Below are positions 48,297 through 59,219 of a stretch of DNA of 64,000 bases, in pieces. Location: the NCBI GenBank assembly GCA_023548195.1, contig JAJHZJ010000269.1, forward strand, positions 124,001-188,000, read 5' to 3'. The first letter of the stretch is position 1. Each line of letters opens with the position of its first letter. The translations under genes and the position numbers were made by a program. The notes under the pieces were generated by a model. The model searched no databases. It was not told the DNA's origin and saw only the letters and a list, made by a program, of their open reading frames with translations. Source of the stretch: Bettongia penicillata ogilbyi (Eukaryota > Chordata > Mammalia > Diprotodontia > Potoroidae).

Positions 48297-50505
48297 ATTT
48301 TTTTAGACTTCTTTTTTTGTTGTTTTTTTTAAAATTTATTTACTTATTTAAATTTTTTACATTCATTTTCACAAATTTTTGGGTTCCAAATTTTCTCCCC
48401 TTTTATCCCCTCCCCCCACCCCAATGCCCCATGCAATCTAATTTTCCCTATCTCCAATCTGCCCTCTCTTCTATCATCTCTCCCTTCTCTTGTCTCCATC
48501 TTCTCTTTTCTCCTGTAGGGTCAGATGACTTTCTATTCCTCCTTAACTGTATGTCTTCTTTCCTAGTTGCAATAACAATACTAAACAGTTGTTCCTAAAA
48601 CTTTGAGTTCCAAATTCTCCTCATCCCTCCCTCCCCACCCATTCCCTTTGGGACAGCAGGCAATTCAATATAGGCCATGTCTGTGTAGTTTTGCCAATGA
48701 CCTCCCTGATAGTTGTGTTGTGTAAGACTAACTGGATTACCATCCCTCCTAACCTGCCCCTCATTGTTTCTCTTCTGTCTTTTGATCCTGTCCCTCCCCA
48801 AGTGTTGACTTCAGAATGCTCCCTCCTCCCTTTGCCCTCCCTTCCATCATCCCCCCCTTGCAAAATCTCTTTCTCCCCCACTTTCTTATACTGTAAGATA
48901 GGTTTTCATACCAAAATGAGTGTGCATTTCACTCCTTCGTTTAGTCAAATGTGATGAGAGTAAAGCTTCTTGTTTTTTTTTTCTCAGCTCTCCTCTTTTT
49001 TCCCTCCACTAAGAAAAACTCCTACCTGCCTCTTAAATGACATATAGTTACCCCCTTCCCTTTCCCTCCCCCTACATTTCTCTCTCACCATTTACCCTAG
49101 TTTCTTTTAAGGTATGGTCCCATCCTATTCAGTTCAATCTGTGCTCTCTATCTCTGTATGTGTGTGCATGTGTGTATGTGTGTGCATGCGTGTACATGTG
49201 TATGTGTGGTCCCACCAACTACCCAGATACTGAAAAGTTTTAAGAGTTACAAATATTGTCTTTCCATGTAGGAATGTAAACAGTTCACTCATGGTAAGTC
49301 CCTTAAGACTTCTATTTGCTGTTTACTTTTTCATGCTTCTTCTCATTCTTGTGTTTGAAAGTCAAATTTTCTTTTCAGCTCTGGTTTTTTCATCAAGAAT
49401 GATTGAAAGTCCTCTGTTTCATTGAGAGACCATATCTTCCCTTGAAGTATTATACTCAGTTTAGTTGGGTAGGTGATTCTTGGTTTGAGTCCTAGTTCCT
49501 TTGTCTTCTGGAATATCCTATTCCACGCCCTTCGATCCCTTAATGTAGAAGCTGCTAGATCTTGGGTTATCCTGATTGTATTTCCACAGTACTGGAATTG
49601 TTTCTTTCTAGCTGCTTGTAAGATTTTTTCCTTGACCTGGGAGTTCTGGAATTTGGCCACAATGTTCCTAGGAGTTTCTCTTTTTGGATCTCTTTCAGGT
49701 GGTGATCGATGGATTCTTTCAATACTTATTTTGTCCTCTGGTTCTAGAATGTCAGGGCAGTTTTCCTTGATAATTTCATGGAAGATGATGTCTAGGCTCT
49801 TTTTTTGATCATGACTTTCAGGTAGTCCCATAATTTTTAAATTGTCTCTCCTGGATATATTTTCCAGGTCAGTTGTTTTTCCCATGAGATATTTCACATT
49901 CTCTTCCATTTTTTCGTTCTTTTGGTTTTGTTTGGTGATTTCTTGGTTTCTCATAAAGTCATTAGACTCCATCTGTTCCATTCTAATTTTGAGAGAGCTA
50001 TTAAATTCAGTGAGCTTTTGAGCCTCTTTTTCCATTTGGTTCATTCTGCTTTTGAAAGCATTCTTCTCCTCATTGGCTTTTTGAACCTCCTTTGCCAATT
50101 GGGTGAGCCTATTTTTCAAGGTGTTAATTTCCTCAGCATTTTTTTGGGTCTCCTTTACCAAGGTATTGACCTGTTTTTCATACTTTTGCTGCATCTCTGA
50201 CATTTCTCTTCCCAGTTTTTCCTCCACCTGTCTAACTTGCTTTTCAAAATCCTTTTTGAGCTCTTCCAGGGCCTGAGCCCACCCACCACCTCCCTGGGGT
50301 GTCTGGGGTACTGAGGCCCCCCCCTCCACGTCTTTTCCTGATGGCAAGAATACGTCCTCATCTTCGTCAGATCCGAAGGTCGGGATCATTTGCATTTGTT
50401 GGAAAAAACTCTCTAAAGTCTTATTTTTCTTCCCTTTTCTAGGCATTTTCCCAGCCAGTTACGTGACTTCTGAGATTCCTTTCCACCCCCGCCTGGATCC
50501 GCCAG
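48297..50505 (-). mobile_element. Young ORF1-only (HAL1-like) element with intact ORF1
   Basis: Flanked by a perfect 12-bp duplication ggaattatatta at 48285-48296 and 50506-50517, with T-rich sequence (the element's A-rich tail) at 48297-48330. On the minus strand: about 60 bp of leader, ORF1 (50446-49343), spacer with a TG run (49158-49207) and 3' region. It is 5'-truncated in the leader, so it lacks the 5' signature and promoter. No ORF2. The intact frame and clean flanks mark it as the youngest of the family here. Confidence 0.93.
49343..50446 (-). CDS. Intact 367-residue L1/HAL1 ORF1 protein
   Basis: A single uninterrupted frame, ATG at 50446 to the stop ending at 49343. L1 ORF1 proteins bind L1 RNA as coiled-coil trimers and act as nucleic-acid chaperones in cytoplasmic RNPs. 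Seen here: a basic N-terminus (MPRKGKKNKT), an acidic stretch around residues 25-41, a coiled coil about 55-185 with 21-residue units (KNRLTQLAKEVQKANEEKNA then KSRMNQMEKEAQKLTEFNSS), an RRM-like domain starting at NLKIMGLPE (202-210) with IERIHRSPPERDP (242-254), and a C-terminal domain from PRNIVAKFQN (259-268) to FDFQTQE (361-367). Length fits the L1 ORF1 range. The start matches the decayed copy at 3094. With no promoter in the truncated element, expression is doubtful. Confidence 0.93.
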   Translation of the reverse strand: MPRKGKKNKTLESFFQQMQMIPTFGSDEDEDVFLPSGKDVEGGASVPQTPQGGGGWAQALEELKKDFEKQVRQVEEKLGREMSEMQQKYEKQVNTLVKETQKNAEEINTLKNRLTQLAKEVQKANEEKNAFKSRMNQMEKEAQKLTEFNSSLKIRMEQMESNDFMRNQEITKQNQKNEKMEENVKYLMGKTTDLENISRRDNLKIMGLPESHDQKKSLDIIFHEIIKENCPDILEPEDKISIERIHRSPPERDPKRETPRNIVAKFQNSQVKEKILQAARKKQFQYCGNTIRITQDLAASTLRDRRAWNRIFQKTKELGLKPRITYPTKLSIILQGKIWSLNETEDFQSFLMKKPELKRKFDFQTQE

Positions 50506-50814
50506 GGAATTATATTATTGCATGATTCATATTCATTAAACATTGGAGGTGTTTGAAATTCCATGTATCATTAGAATTCTTAAAATATGTGTAAAAACAG
50601 AAATAAGATGACAGAAGTTTATTATCATCAGTTTGTGATCTAGAGAATAGTCCATAGATTAAAGTATATCTTTATCCTGACCTTTTGAACTCAGTCATTA
50701 TTTTAGATTGCTGCATAATTAAGCCTGAAAGAATAAATTTTAACCTATACATACATACACACATACATGTGTGTCTGTGTGGGGGGCCCCAGATGGAGAT
50801 AGAGACACAGAGAG

Positions 50815-50819
<5 letters not shown>

Positions 50820-50871
<52 letters not shown>
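50820..50871. repeat. (AG)n microsatellite
   Basis: About 25 AG units, preceded by imperfect 'acagagagaggcagag'. Just outside the young ORF1-only element. Confidence 0.97.
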
Positions 50872-50877
<6 letters not shown>

Positions 50878-52450
50878 AAGAAATTATCTAAATCTATAGA
50901 TATATAATTGCCCTGTGTCAAAAACTGTATAACCATCCTGTACCAAGGACTAGAATTATAAACATAAAAAACAAACAAAATAAAGCAAGCCCTACCTAGA
51001 AAACGCTCAGTCTAATAGGATGATACAAATCTATGCAAATAAGAACTAATCTAATTCGTATTTTTGCAGGAAACTGTAAAACACAAATCAGCCAAAACAA
51101 TAGAAATTTTGTTGACTTTCCTGGTATAAATATGGCCAGAAAACTCATAACTATTTGGGAGTGTGTCAGGGTGTTAACAATGGTTTGTCTATGTACCTTC
51201 TAAAAAACAACAATCTTAAGAGTCATTTCATATTTTGTAGGTCCATGTTTCCAGGTCATCAACTTCAGCATCCTGTTGTTCTATTTCCCCTCTCCCTGGC
51301 CTGCCTCATCACTTCTCCAAATTTGAGTTAGGGCCAGACTTAGTCAAGAATAGATCTCTCAATGAAAGAACCCTTGGGAGTATTCTCTCCTTCTTTACCA
51401 TCATAATTGCATTCATGATAGATATGAGAATTCTTAATCACAATCATGATGGGCACAATCACAATCAAGACCCAGTTTAAGGAAGAAGAGAAAGAATAAA
51501 CCAAGAGTAGGTAACCTGCAACCTCAGGTCCATATGTGAACCCCTACATCCTCAAGTACAGATCTTTAACTGCATTCCAACTTCATAGTACAAATCCCCT
51601 TAATAAATGGAATTGTTCTGTAAAACTTGGACTCAGCCAAAGGGCTGTAACCCAAGGACCTAGAAGGTCATATGTGCCCTCTATGCCAAAGGTTCCCTAT
51701 CCCTGGAATGAACTTTCCTAGACCCAGCTATCTAAATGATCCATGCTAACAGTTGTCAAGGTTCATCATTTCTCAAAAGTACTCATCATCTTCTCTCCCC
51801 TCACACAGATACCATGCTGGCACAAACCTTCTACCTCTGCAGTATTTTTCATATGAATCATTGTTTCTCAAATCAGACAAATACCACACTGTATCAACTT
51901 TCATCACCTTGATTACTGAATTACCAGTAGACATGCAGTTGATCTCCCTGTCTCAAGTCTCTAACTGTTTTTATCCAGTCAATGGCACTTACATGTGATT
52001 TCCTTAAAGTGTAGTTGTGACCATATCAATCCTTTCTCTATGATAAGCAGCAGTGACTCTATTACCACAGTGATAAAATACAAAATACTTTCAGGCATTT
52101 AAATCCCTTCTCAACCATGACTTTCTCTACTTTTCCAGTTTTCATACCTCTACTTTCCTCAACATAATCTACTACTGTGTTATATTAGCCTGTTTTTTTT
52201 CTTATAAGACACACTCTGTACTCCAAATCTTTGCACTACCTGTCTGTCATGTCTGTGGTGATCTCTCTTCTCATGTCAACCTTCTGTATGCCCTGGCTCT
52301 CTTAAAGATAGCATTTGAATCTTTCCTTCTGCAAGAATCCTTTCCCAGTCTCCCGCTGCAATCTTGTCAATGTCATCTTTTTGAGATTACCTTCCACTTA
52401 TATGTATATGTATATGTTATATAAGCATATGATTATGTTTATTTTTTATC
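50872..52450. other. Unassigned sequence
   Basis: No coding, RNA-gene or clear repeat signature. Somewhat more GC than neighbouring unassigned DNA, but frames are short. Confidence 0.45.
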
Positions 52451-52454
52451 TTTA

Positions 52455-52590
52455 TTTCAATTCAATTTAACTAAAATTCATTGAGTACCTGCTATAACCT
52501 AGAAAAGCTACTAAGCCTTGGGAATATAAAAAAAGAAAGACAATTCCTGACCTCAAGAGGCTTACAATGTAAAAGAAGGTGAAAAGAAAG
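52455..52590 (+). repeat. Dispersed repeat fragment, 5' part
   Basis: 'aaaattcattgagtacctgc' then 'ctaagccttgggaatataaa', 'gacaattcctgacctcaaga' and 'ggcttacaatgtaa' matches the head of a dispersed repeat whose middle and end types are seen at 55435 and 12225. Confidence 0.5.
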
Positions 52591-53880
52591 AAAGAAGAAT
52601 GGGGAATAGCAAGGTGTTAAATTCCATGAAATTCAACTCATGCAGAACTCTTGATGGAACTTGCAGAGTTACTTGAAAATTTCTCAAAATTTTGAGGCCC
52701 TAAAAAGGAAAGCTTTGGGCAGACTTTAGTGTTCTACCTTCTAGTCCTCTAATTAGAGGGGAGAGGACACTGAGTAATTGAGAAGGTATTGAATATCAAA
52801 AAACCTAATCCAACAACATGAAGATAAGATTTCCAGTGATAAGCTTATCTCAGGTAGGGTAACATATTCCCTGGGGCCCAAACCAATCCAGGTTGCTTAT
52901 TGAAAGTGAAGAGTTACTCTGAGTAGAATATGAAGTCTTTGATGACTACTTTGTATCCAAAAATATTTAACATTGTGTAGGTCACATAATGAGTACTTAA
53001 TGAATGCTAATTGAATGAATTTTCATTTTTTCATATCACAGGAAGAAGATAATTTGTTATTCTGAAGTCTACTACATTAAAACACACACAAAAGAATGCA
53101 ATTGATATTATAAGAATAAAAGAATATCAATGAATTTTGAAATTTAAGATTATTACTGACTTCAGTAGTCATACAGTCTCTACTTGAAAAATGTTCAGAT
53201 AACTCCAAGCTGATGTGAGTAATCCAGGAGGGCAACTGTTATATTACATTTGTCCCTAACTAAAAATGTGAACCAGATGTTTTCTGGTCATATAAAATCT
53301 GGACTTATGGTAACATAGAAGCTGTTGCCTATTGTTTATGTTTACTGCAAGCACATACTACATTGCCTAGAGCTTTTGGTAGAAACCTTTTATGTGACAT
53401 TCAAAACATGGAATTAGACATGGAGACTTGAGAAGGCTCACAGAGTTAAAGATCATAAATTCCTTGTTTTTTTCTACTTTATTGATATGCAACTGGTAAT
53501 AGACAGCCACAATTTGCTCCATTGGCACGAGTCAACTTTGTTTTTAAAAAAAAAAAAAAAATAAAAACCACAAAAAGCACTCATTTCCTGAGTTAAAACA
53601 TTTAGATATAAACCATCACTGCTTGGTGTCAAGATGCCCCTTGAGCAAAGGCATTGTCAGGTCAGGAAAGGGGAAAAAAGTGAAACAAATGAGTTTCCCT
53701 CTCAATTTCCCAGCGGAGGAGCACTGTTGAAATGCCAAGACTGTCCTGCTGCTTTTTTGCATCAACAGATGGTAGAGAGCATTCCTTGTGCTTGTTTCCT
53801 ATTCAGCAAATTGCAGGTCACATCTGGTCCAGCCTTGGTTTGCTCTAAGCAGATGGGAGTTCACATATTTTTCTTTATCA

Positions 53881-53885
<5 letters not shown>
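52591..53885. other. Unassigned sequence
   Basis: No recognisable gene. A 16-A run lies near 53546-53561. Confidence 0.45.

Positions 53886-53964
<79 letters not shown>
53886..53964. repeat. Compound (TG)n-(GA)n microsatellite
   Basis: Sixteen TG units directly followed by about 24 GA units, both uninterrupted, a common form of compound dinucleotide repeat. Confidence 0.97.
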
Positions 53965-53966
<2 letters not shown>

Positions 53967-55180
53967 AAAGGAAGCCATTAATACAATTTTAAAATTTCTG
54001 AACAGTATCAATAAATAGATTCAAACACAACCACAACATTTTGTCTCAACCAAGCATGAATGGAGTCAGTATCACACTTAAGAGACAGTCAAGAAATTCA
54101 GTATATAGTAATATATATACCTCTACGTAAACTTCTCTTTTGCCAAAGACAAGCTCGTGAGTGTTAAAAAGGGAGCAAAAATTCAATTGCACCCTCCAGA
54201 GATTCTGTTCTTACTTGGAATGATGAGCCTCTCCCCTTGCCTTTTCAAAAGTAACTAGTACTTTATGCCTCCCTCTTGGGAAGTTTTAAGATATATGTCT
54301 GGAGAAAGAGATTCTATCCAAATAAAACATTCCTCAGAATAGATATAAAATTTAAAAATCAAGCTGCCAGTTATTGGCCTTTCTCAGAAAATAGCAGTGC
54401 AAAGTAATTTCTCAGAGTAATGATGGGTAAGTGGATTATCCTAAGACCATAGCTGTAGGTACTAATGCAGTTATCAGTTCCTGGTGTGTTGGATTATCTA
54501 TAACAGAGTTACTATTACATTAGTTTTTCCAACAGAGAAAGTTCTGGATGATTCTTAGGCAAACTATGAACTTTTGAAATTTCCCTGGGAATAGATTCTG
54601 AACCACTGTGATAGTTTCCAGTGTGCAAGCCCAAAGTGGCTTTGGCAGGAGGCGCTGAACCAGACTTGCTGAAATTTTAGGAGCAAAAAGTCATTGAAAA
54701 AAAGTCTCCTCTCATGCCTTGAGATGACATTGTGCTCCAGTTCCATCAAAGTCTATACCCACATAACCCAAGGTAGTGAGAAATATGGTGGCAAAACACT
54801 GAAGTCTAAAAATAGAGCTTAGAAATGGGAAAAATGAAAACTGAATGTTATGTCCACTCTGGCATTTCAATTAATCTTTGATCACACATAACATCCTTTC
54901 CAAGTGGTGTAGATTGTAACTTATCCATTATTTCTATGTGACTTTTATCTGTCTCTTCCTGGGAACCTTCCACAGACAACACAATTAACATGCTGGGTGT
55001 CTCTTTTCTACTTTTCTAACAATCCTATATAGATATTTATTAAGAGCCCTTTGTTTAAAGCTTAGCAAGACAGAAGATAAAATTGAACATTTTGATCCTC
55101 TTTGTATACCTTTTCTGTGAATTGTGTGTATACTGAAGCTTTTGCAAGAGGAGAGAGAGGGAGCTAAATATTGCTTGTTC
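53965..55180. other. Unassigned sequence
   Basis: No gene or clear repeat end seen. Confidence 0.45.
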
Positions 55181-55184
55181 AGTT

Positions 55185-55420
55185 TTTTTCAGGTGTTTCT
55201 AACTTTTCCTAATCCTGTGAATGTTTCCTTGGTTGAGATACTGGAGTGGTTTTCCATTTCCTTGTCAAACTGATTTTACAGAAGAGGAAACTGAGACAAA
55301 CAGGATTACATGACTTGCCAAGGGTCACACAACTAGTAACTTCTTGAGACAAGATTTGAACTCAGCAAGATACATCTTCCTGACTCCAGTTCCAGCACTC
55401 TATCCATAAAATATAGGCTT
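55185..55420 (+). repeat. Mar1-type CORE-SINE
   Basis: 'gatactggagtggttttcca' followed by 'cagaagaggaaactgagac', 'tgacttgccaagggtcacac' and 'cctgactccagttccagcac'. The order and spacing fit the marsupial Mar1 SINE. Confidence 0.82.
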
Positions 55421-55434
55421 AATAAAAGAGCAGA

Positions 55435-55640
55435 CATAAGAGTTGAGTGATAAGGATTCTAGAAGATGAAACTGAGTTGAAAGTACATTCCAGATATAGG
55501 AGAAAGCCACTGTAAAAGCACTCATAGAATTCTAAATATCAGGAAACAACAAGTAGACAAGCATGTAATGGGAATAATGTACAAGATTGAAAATGTAGGC
55601 TAGAACAATATTATTAAGGATCATAAATGGGAAATAAAGT
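55435..55640 (+). repeat. Dispersed repeat fragment, middle part
   Basis: 'gaaagtacattccagatata' followed by 'ggagaaagccactgtaaaag' and 'gtaggctagaacaatattat'. Same repeat type as 12225-12425 and 52455-52590. Family name not certain. Confidence 0.45.
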
Positions 55641-56489
55641 CATGCAATTTTCTTTTTCTCCATTCTTTTTCTTAATTTATTTTTAGTTTTCAACACTCAC
55701 TTCCAAAAGATTTTGAGTTTCAAATTTTCTCACCATCTCTTCTATCTCCCTACTCCAAGACAATATGTATTCTGATTACCCTTTCCCCCAATCTACCATC
55801 CCTTTTATCACAGCCCACTCCTCTTATTCCTTTCCCCTCTATTTTCCTGTAGAACAGGATAGATTTCTATACTCCATTGCCTGTATGGCTTATTGCCCAG
55901 TTGCATATGAAAACAATTTTAACATTAATTTTTAAAACTTTGATTTTCAAATTCTCTCCCTTCCTCCCCAACCACCCTCAATGAGAAGGCAAGCAATTTG
56001 ATATAGGTTATACATGAGTACTCATGCAAAAACATTTCCATGACAGTCATTTATTGGAAGGCTAACTATATTTCACCACATCCTATCCTGCCACTTGATT
56101 TATTCTATTTCTTCTTTTGACCATGTCACCCCTCAAAATTATTTACTTCTAATTACCCCTTCTTCCCATTTTCCCTCCTTTCTATGATCTCTCCCCCATC
56201 ACCTTCCCCCCTACTTTGCTGTAGGTAAGATAGATTTTTATACCCAAACGATTGTATACGTTATAACCTCCTTAAACCAAATCTGATGAGAGTAATATTC
56301 ACTCATTCCCTTTCACTTCCCCCTCTTCTCCTCCATTATTAAAGCTTTTTCTTTCCTCTTTTACGTGAGATAATTTACCCCATTCTATTTCTCCCTTTGT
56401 CTTCCCATTATATTCCTCTCTCACCCCTTAATTTTATTGTTTTAAATATAATTCCTTTGCATTGAACTGGCCATGTGGTCTCTGTCTCC

Positions 56490-56680
56490 ATCTCTCTCTC
56501 TGTCTCTCTTTCTCTCTGTTCATGTGTATGTATGTGTACACATACACATATACCTACATAATCATATATATGTATATGTGTGTAAATGTGTGTATGTGTG
56601 TATATATGTACATACACATATACATACACATATACACACAGAGACACATACATGCGCATAAACATATACATATATTCCCT
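56490..56680. repeat. TC then ATGT/TACA-rich microsatellite in the spacer
   Basis: (TC)n at 56490-56517 followed by mixed 'atgtgtatg' and 'tacatacacatata' units, at the family's usual spacer position. Confidence 0.9.
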
Positions 56681-57894
56681 TCAACTTCCCTAATACCAAG
56701 AAAACTCCCAAGGGTTGCAAATATTATCTTTCTATATAGGAGCACAAACAGTTCAATGTTAGTAAATACCTTATGATTTTTCTTTCCATTCACTTTTTCA
56801 TGCTTCTTTTGATTCTTGTATTTGAAAGTCAAATTTTCTATTCACCTCTCGACTTTTCATCAAGAATGTTTGAAAGTCCTCTATTTCACTGAATGTCCAA
56901 ATTTTCCCCTGTAATATTAAAGTCAGTTTTGCTGGGTAAGTGATTGTTAGTTTTAATCCTTACTTCTTTGACGACTGGAATATAATATTCCAAGCCCTTA
57001 ATATAGAGGCTGCTAGATCTTGTGCTATCCTGATTGTTTTTACAATACTTGGATTGTTTCCTTCTGGCTACTTACAATATATTCTTTTTTTTTTTCCTTT
57101 TTTTAATTCTTTTTAAAAATATTTATTTATTTATGTTTAGTTTTCAACATTCATTTCCACAAAATTTTGAGTTCCAATTTTCTCCCCATCTCTCCTCTCT
57201 CCCCACCCCAAAACACTGTGGAGTCTGATTACCCCTTCCCCCAATCTACTCACACTTCTATCACACCCCTCCCTTAACTTGTCCCCATTTTCTCTCTTGT
57301 CTTGTAGGGCAAGATACACTTCTATACCCAATTACTTGTATTTCTTATTTCTCAGTTTTATGCAAAAGCAATTCTCAACATTCGTTCCTAAAACGCTGAC
57401 TTCCCACTTCTCTCCCTTCCTCCCTCCTCACCTATCTTCACTGAGAAGTCAAGCAATTCAATATAGGTTATATAGGTGTATTTTTGCAAAAGACTACCAT
57501 AATAGTCATGTTGTGTAACACTAACTATATTTGCTCCATCCTATAGTGCCCTCATTTATTCTGTTCTCTCTTTTGATTTTGTCCCTCTCCAATAGTGTTT
57601 ACTTCTAATTGTTTCCTCTTCCCATTTGCCCTCTCTTCCTTCATCCCCCCCCACCCTGCTTACCTCATTCTCCCTTACTTTCCTATATGTATGATAGATT
57701 TTCATCCCAAATTGAGTGTGCATGTTATACCTTCCTTAAGCCAAATGTGATGGTAAGCATTACTTTTTCCCTCTAACCTCCCCCTTTACTCCTCCACTGA
57801 AAAAGCTTTATCTTGCCTCTTTTATGAGACATAATTTTTCCCATTCCATTTCTCCTATCCCTTTAAATATGATCCCTTCCCAATCGTCTCACAG

Positions 57895-57895
<1 letters not shown>

Positions 57896-57952
<57 letters not shown>

Positions 57953-57987
57953 GTTTATACATATATGTGTGTGTGTGTGTGTGTGTA
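57896..57987. repeat. (TA)n followed by (TG)n
   Basis: About 22 TA units, an interruption 'tgtttatacatata', then 11 TG units. In the spacer of the nested element. Confidence 0.95.
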
Positions 57988-58154
57988 TAATCCCTCCAAC
58001 TACCAAAATACTGAGAAAAGTTTGAAGAGCAAATACTACCTTTCCATGTAGGAATGTAGTTAAACTACATTAAAAGTTAAGACAACTTATTCTAAGTTAA
58101 ACTTTAGTAAGTTCTTTATGGTATCTTCCCCCTGTTTACCTTTTCATGCTTCTC

Positions 58155-59219
58155 TTGACTCGTGTTTAAAAATCAAATTTTCTACTCAGTGCTGATCTTT
58201 TCATCAAGAATCCTTGAAAGTGCTCTATTTCACTGAATGACCAATTTTCCCCTAAAGTGTTATACTCAGTTTTGCTGGGTAGGCAATTCTTGGTATTAAT
58301 CATATTTCCTTCGACTTTTGGATTATCATATTCCAAATCCTTCAGTCCCTTAATGCAAAAACTGCTAGATCTTGTGTTATCTTGAATGCATTTCCACAAC
58401 ACCCAATTGCTTCTTCTAGCTGTTTGTAATATTTTCTCCTTGACCTGGGAACTCTGGAATTGGGCTACAATATCCCTAGAAGTTTCTCTTTTCGAATCAC
58501 TTTTAGGAAGTGATCAGTAGATTCTTTTAATATTTATTTTGCTGTCTCGTTCTAGAATATCAGGGCAGTTTTCCTTTATAATTTCATGAAAATTGAAGTC
58601 TAGGCTCTTCTTTTGATCATGGCTTTCAAGTAATCCCATAATTTTTAAATTGTCTCTCCTGGATCTATTTTCCAGGTCAGTTATTTTTCCACTGAGATAT
58701 TTCACATTATCTTCCATCTTTTCATTCTTTTGGTTTTGTTTTGTAATTTCTTGGTTTTTCATAAAGTCATTAGTTTTCATCTGCTCCATCCTAAGTTTTT
58801 AAGAACTATTTTCTTCAGTGAGATTTTGAACCTCCTTTTCCATTTGGCTTATTCTGTTCTTTAAAATATTCTTCTCCTCATTGGCTTTTTGGACCACTTT
58901 TTCAGATTGAGTTAACCTATTTTTAAAGGTGTTATTTTCTTGACCAATTTTTTGGGTCTCCTTCAGCAAGCTATTGACTTACTTTTCATGATTGTCTTGC
59001 TTCTCTATCATTTCTCTTCCTGATTTTTTTCTCTGCCTCTCTTGCTTGATTTTCAAAATCCTGGTTTTAGCTCTTCTGTGGTTTGAGACCGTTGCATATT
59101 CATTTTGGAGGTCTCTGATGGTAAACATTGTTCTTCCTCACTTGAAGGGATCGAAAAAATACCTGTTAACGAAGAAAGTAACCTTATATAGTCTTGTTTT
59201 TTTCCCCTTTTTTGGACAT
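58155..59219 (-). pseudogene. L1/HAL1 ORF1 pseudogene
   Basis: Start codon position near 59219; coiled-coil remains 58500-58990; clear stretch 58789-58514 (NRSRRDNLKIMGLLESHDQK); C-terminal region to about 58155 with stops. Homologous throughout to the intact frame at 49343-50446. Confidence 0.82.

Noticed and set aside
49473..49808. A 111-codon plus-strand ORF within the intact ORF1 region
   Set aside because: It is the antisense shadow of ORF1; the peptide has no domain character and the same shadow appears in the decayed copies.
50672..50978. Low-complexity ORFs rich in SL or ER across the AG microsatellite
   Set aside because: Product of the dinucleotide repeat read in several frames, as also at 53788-54011.
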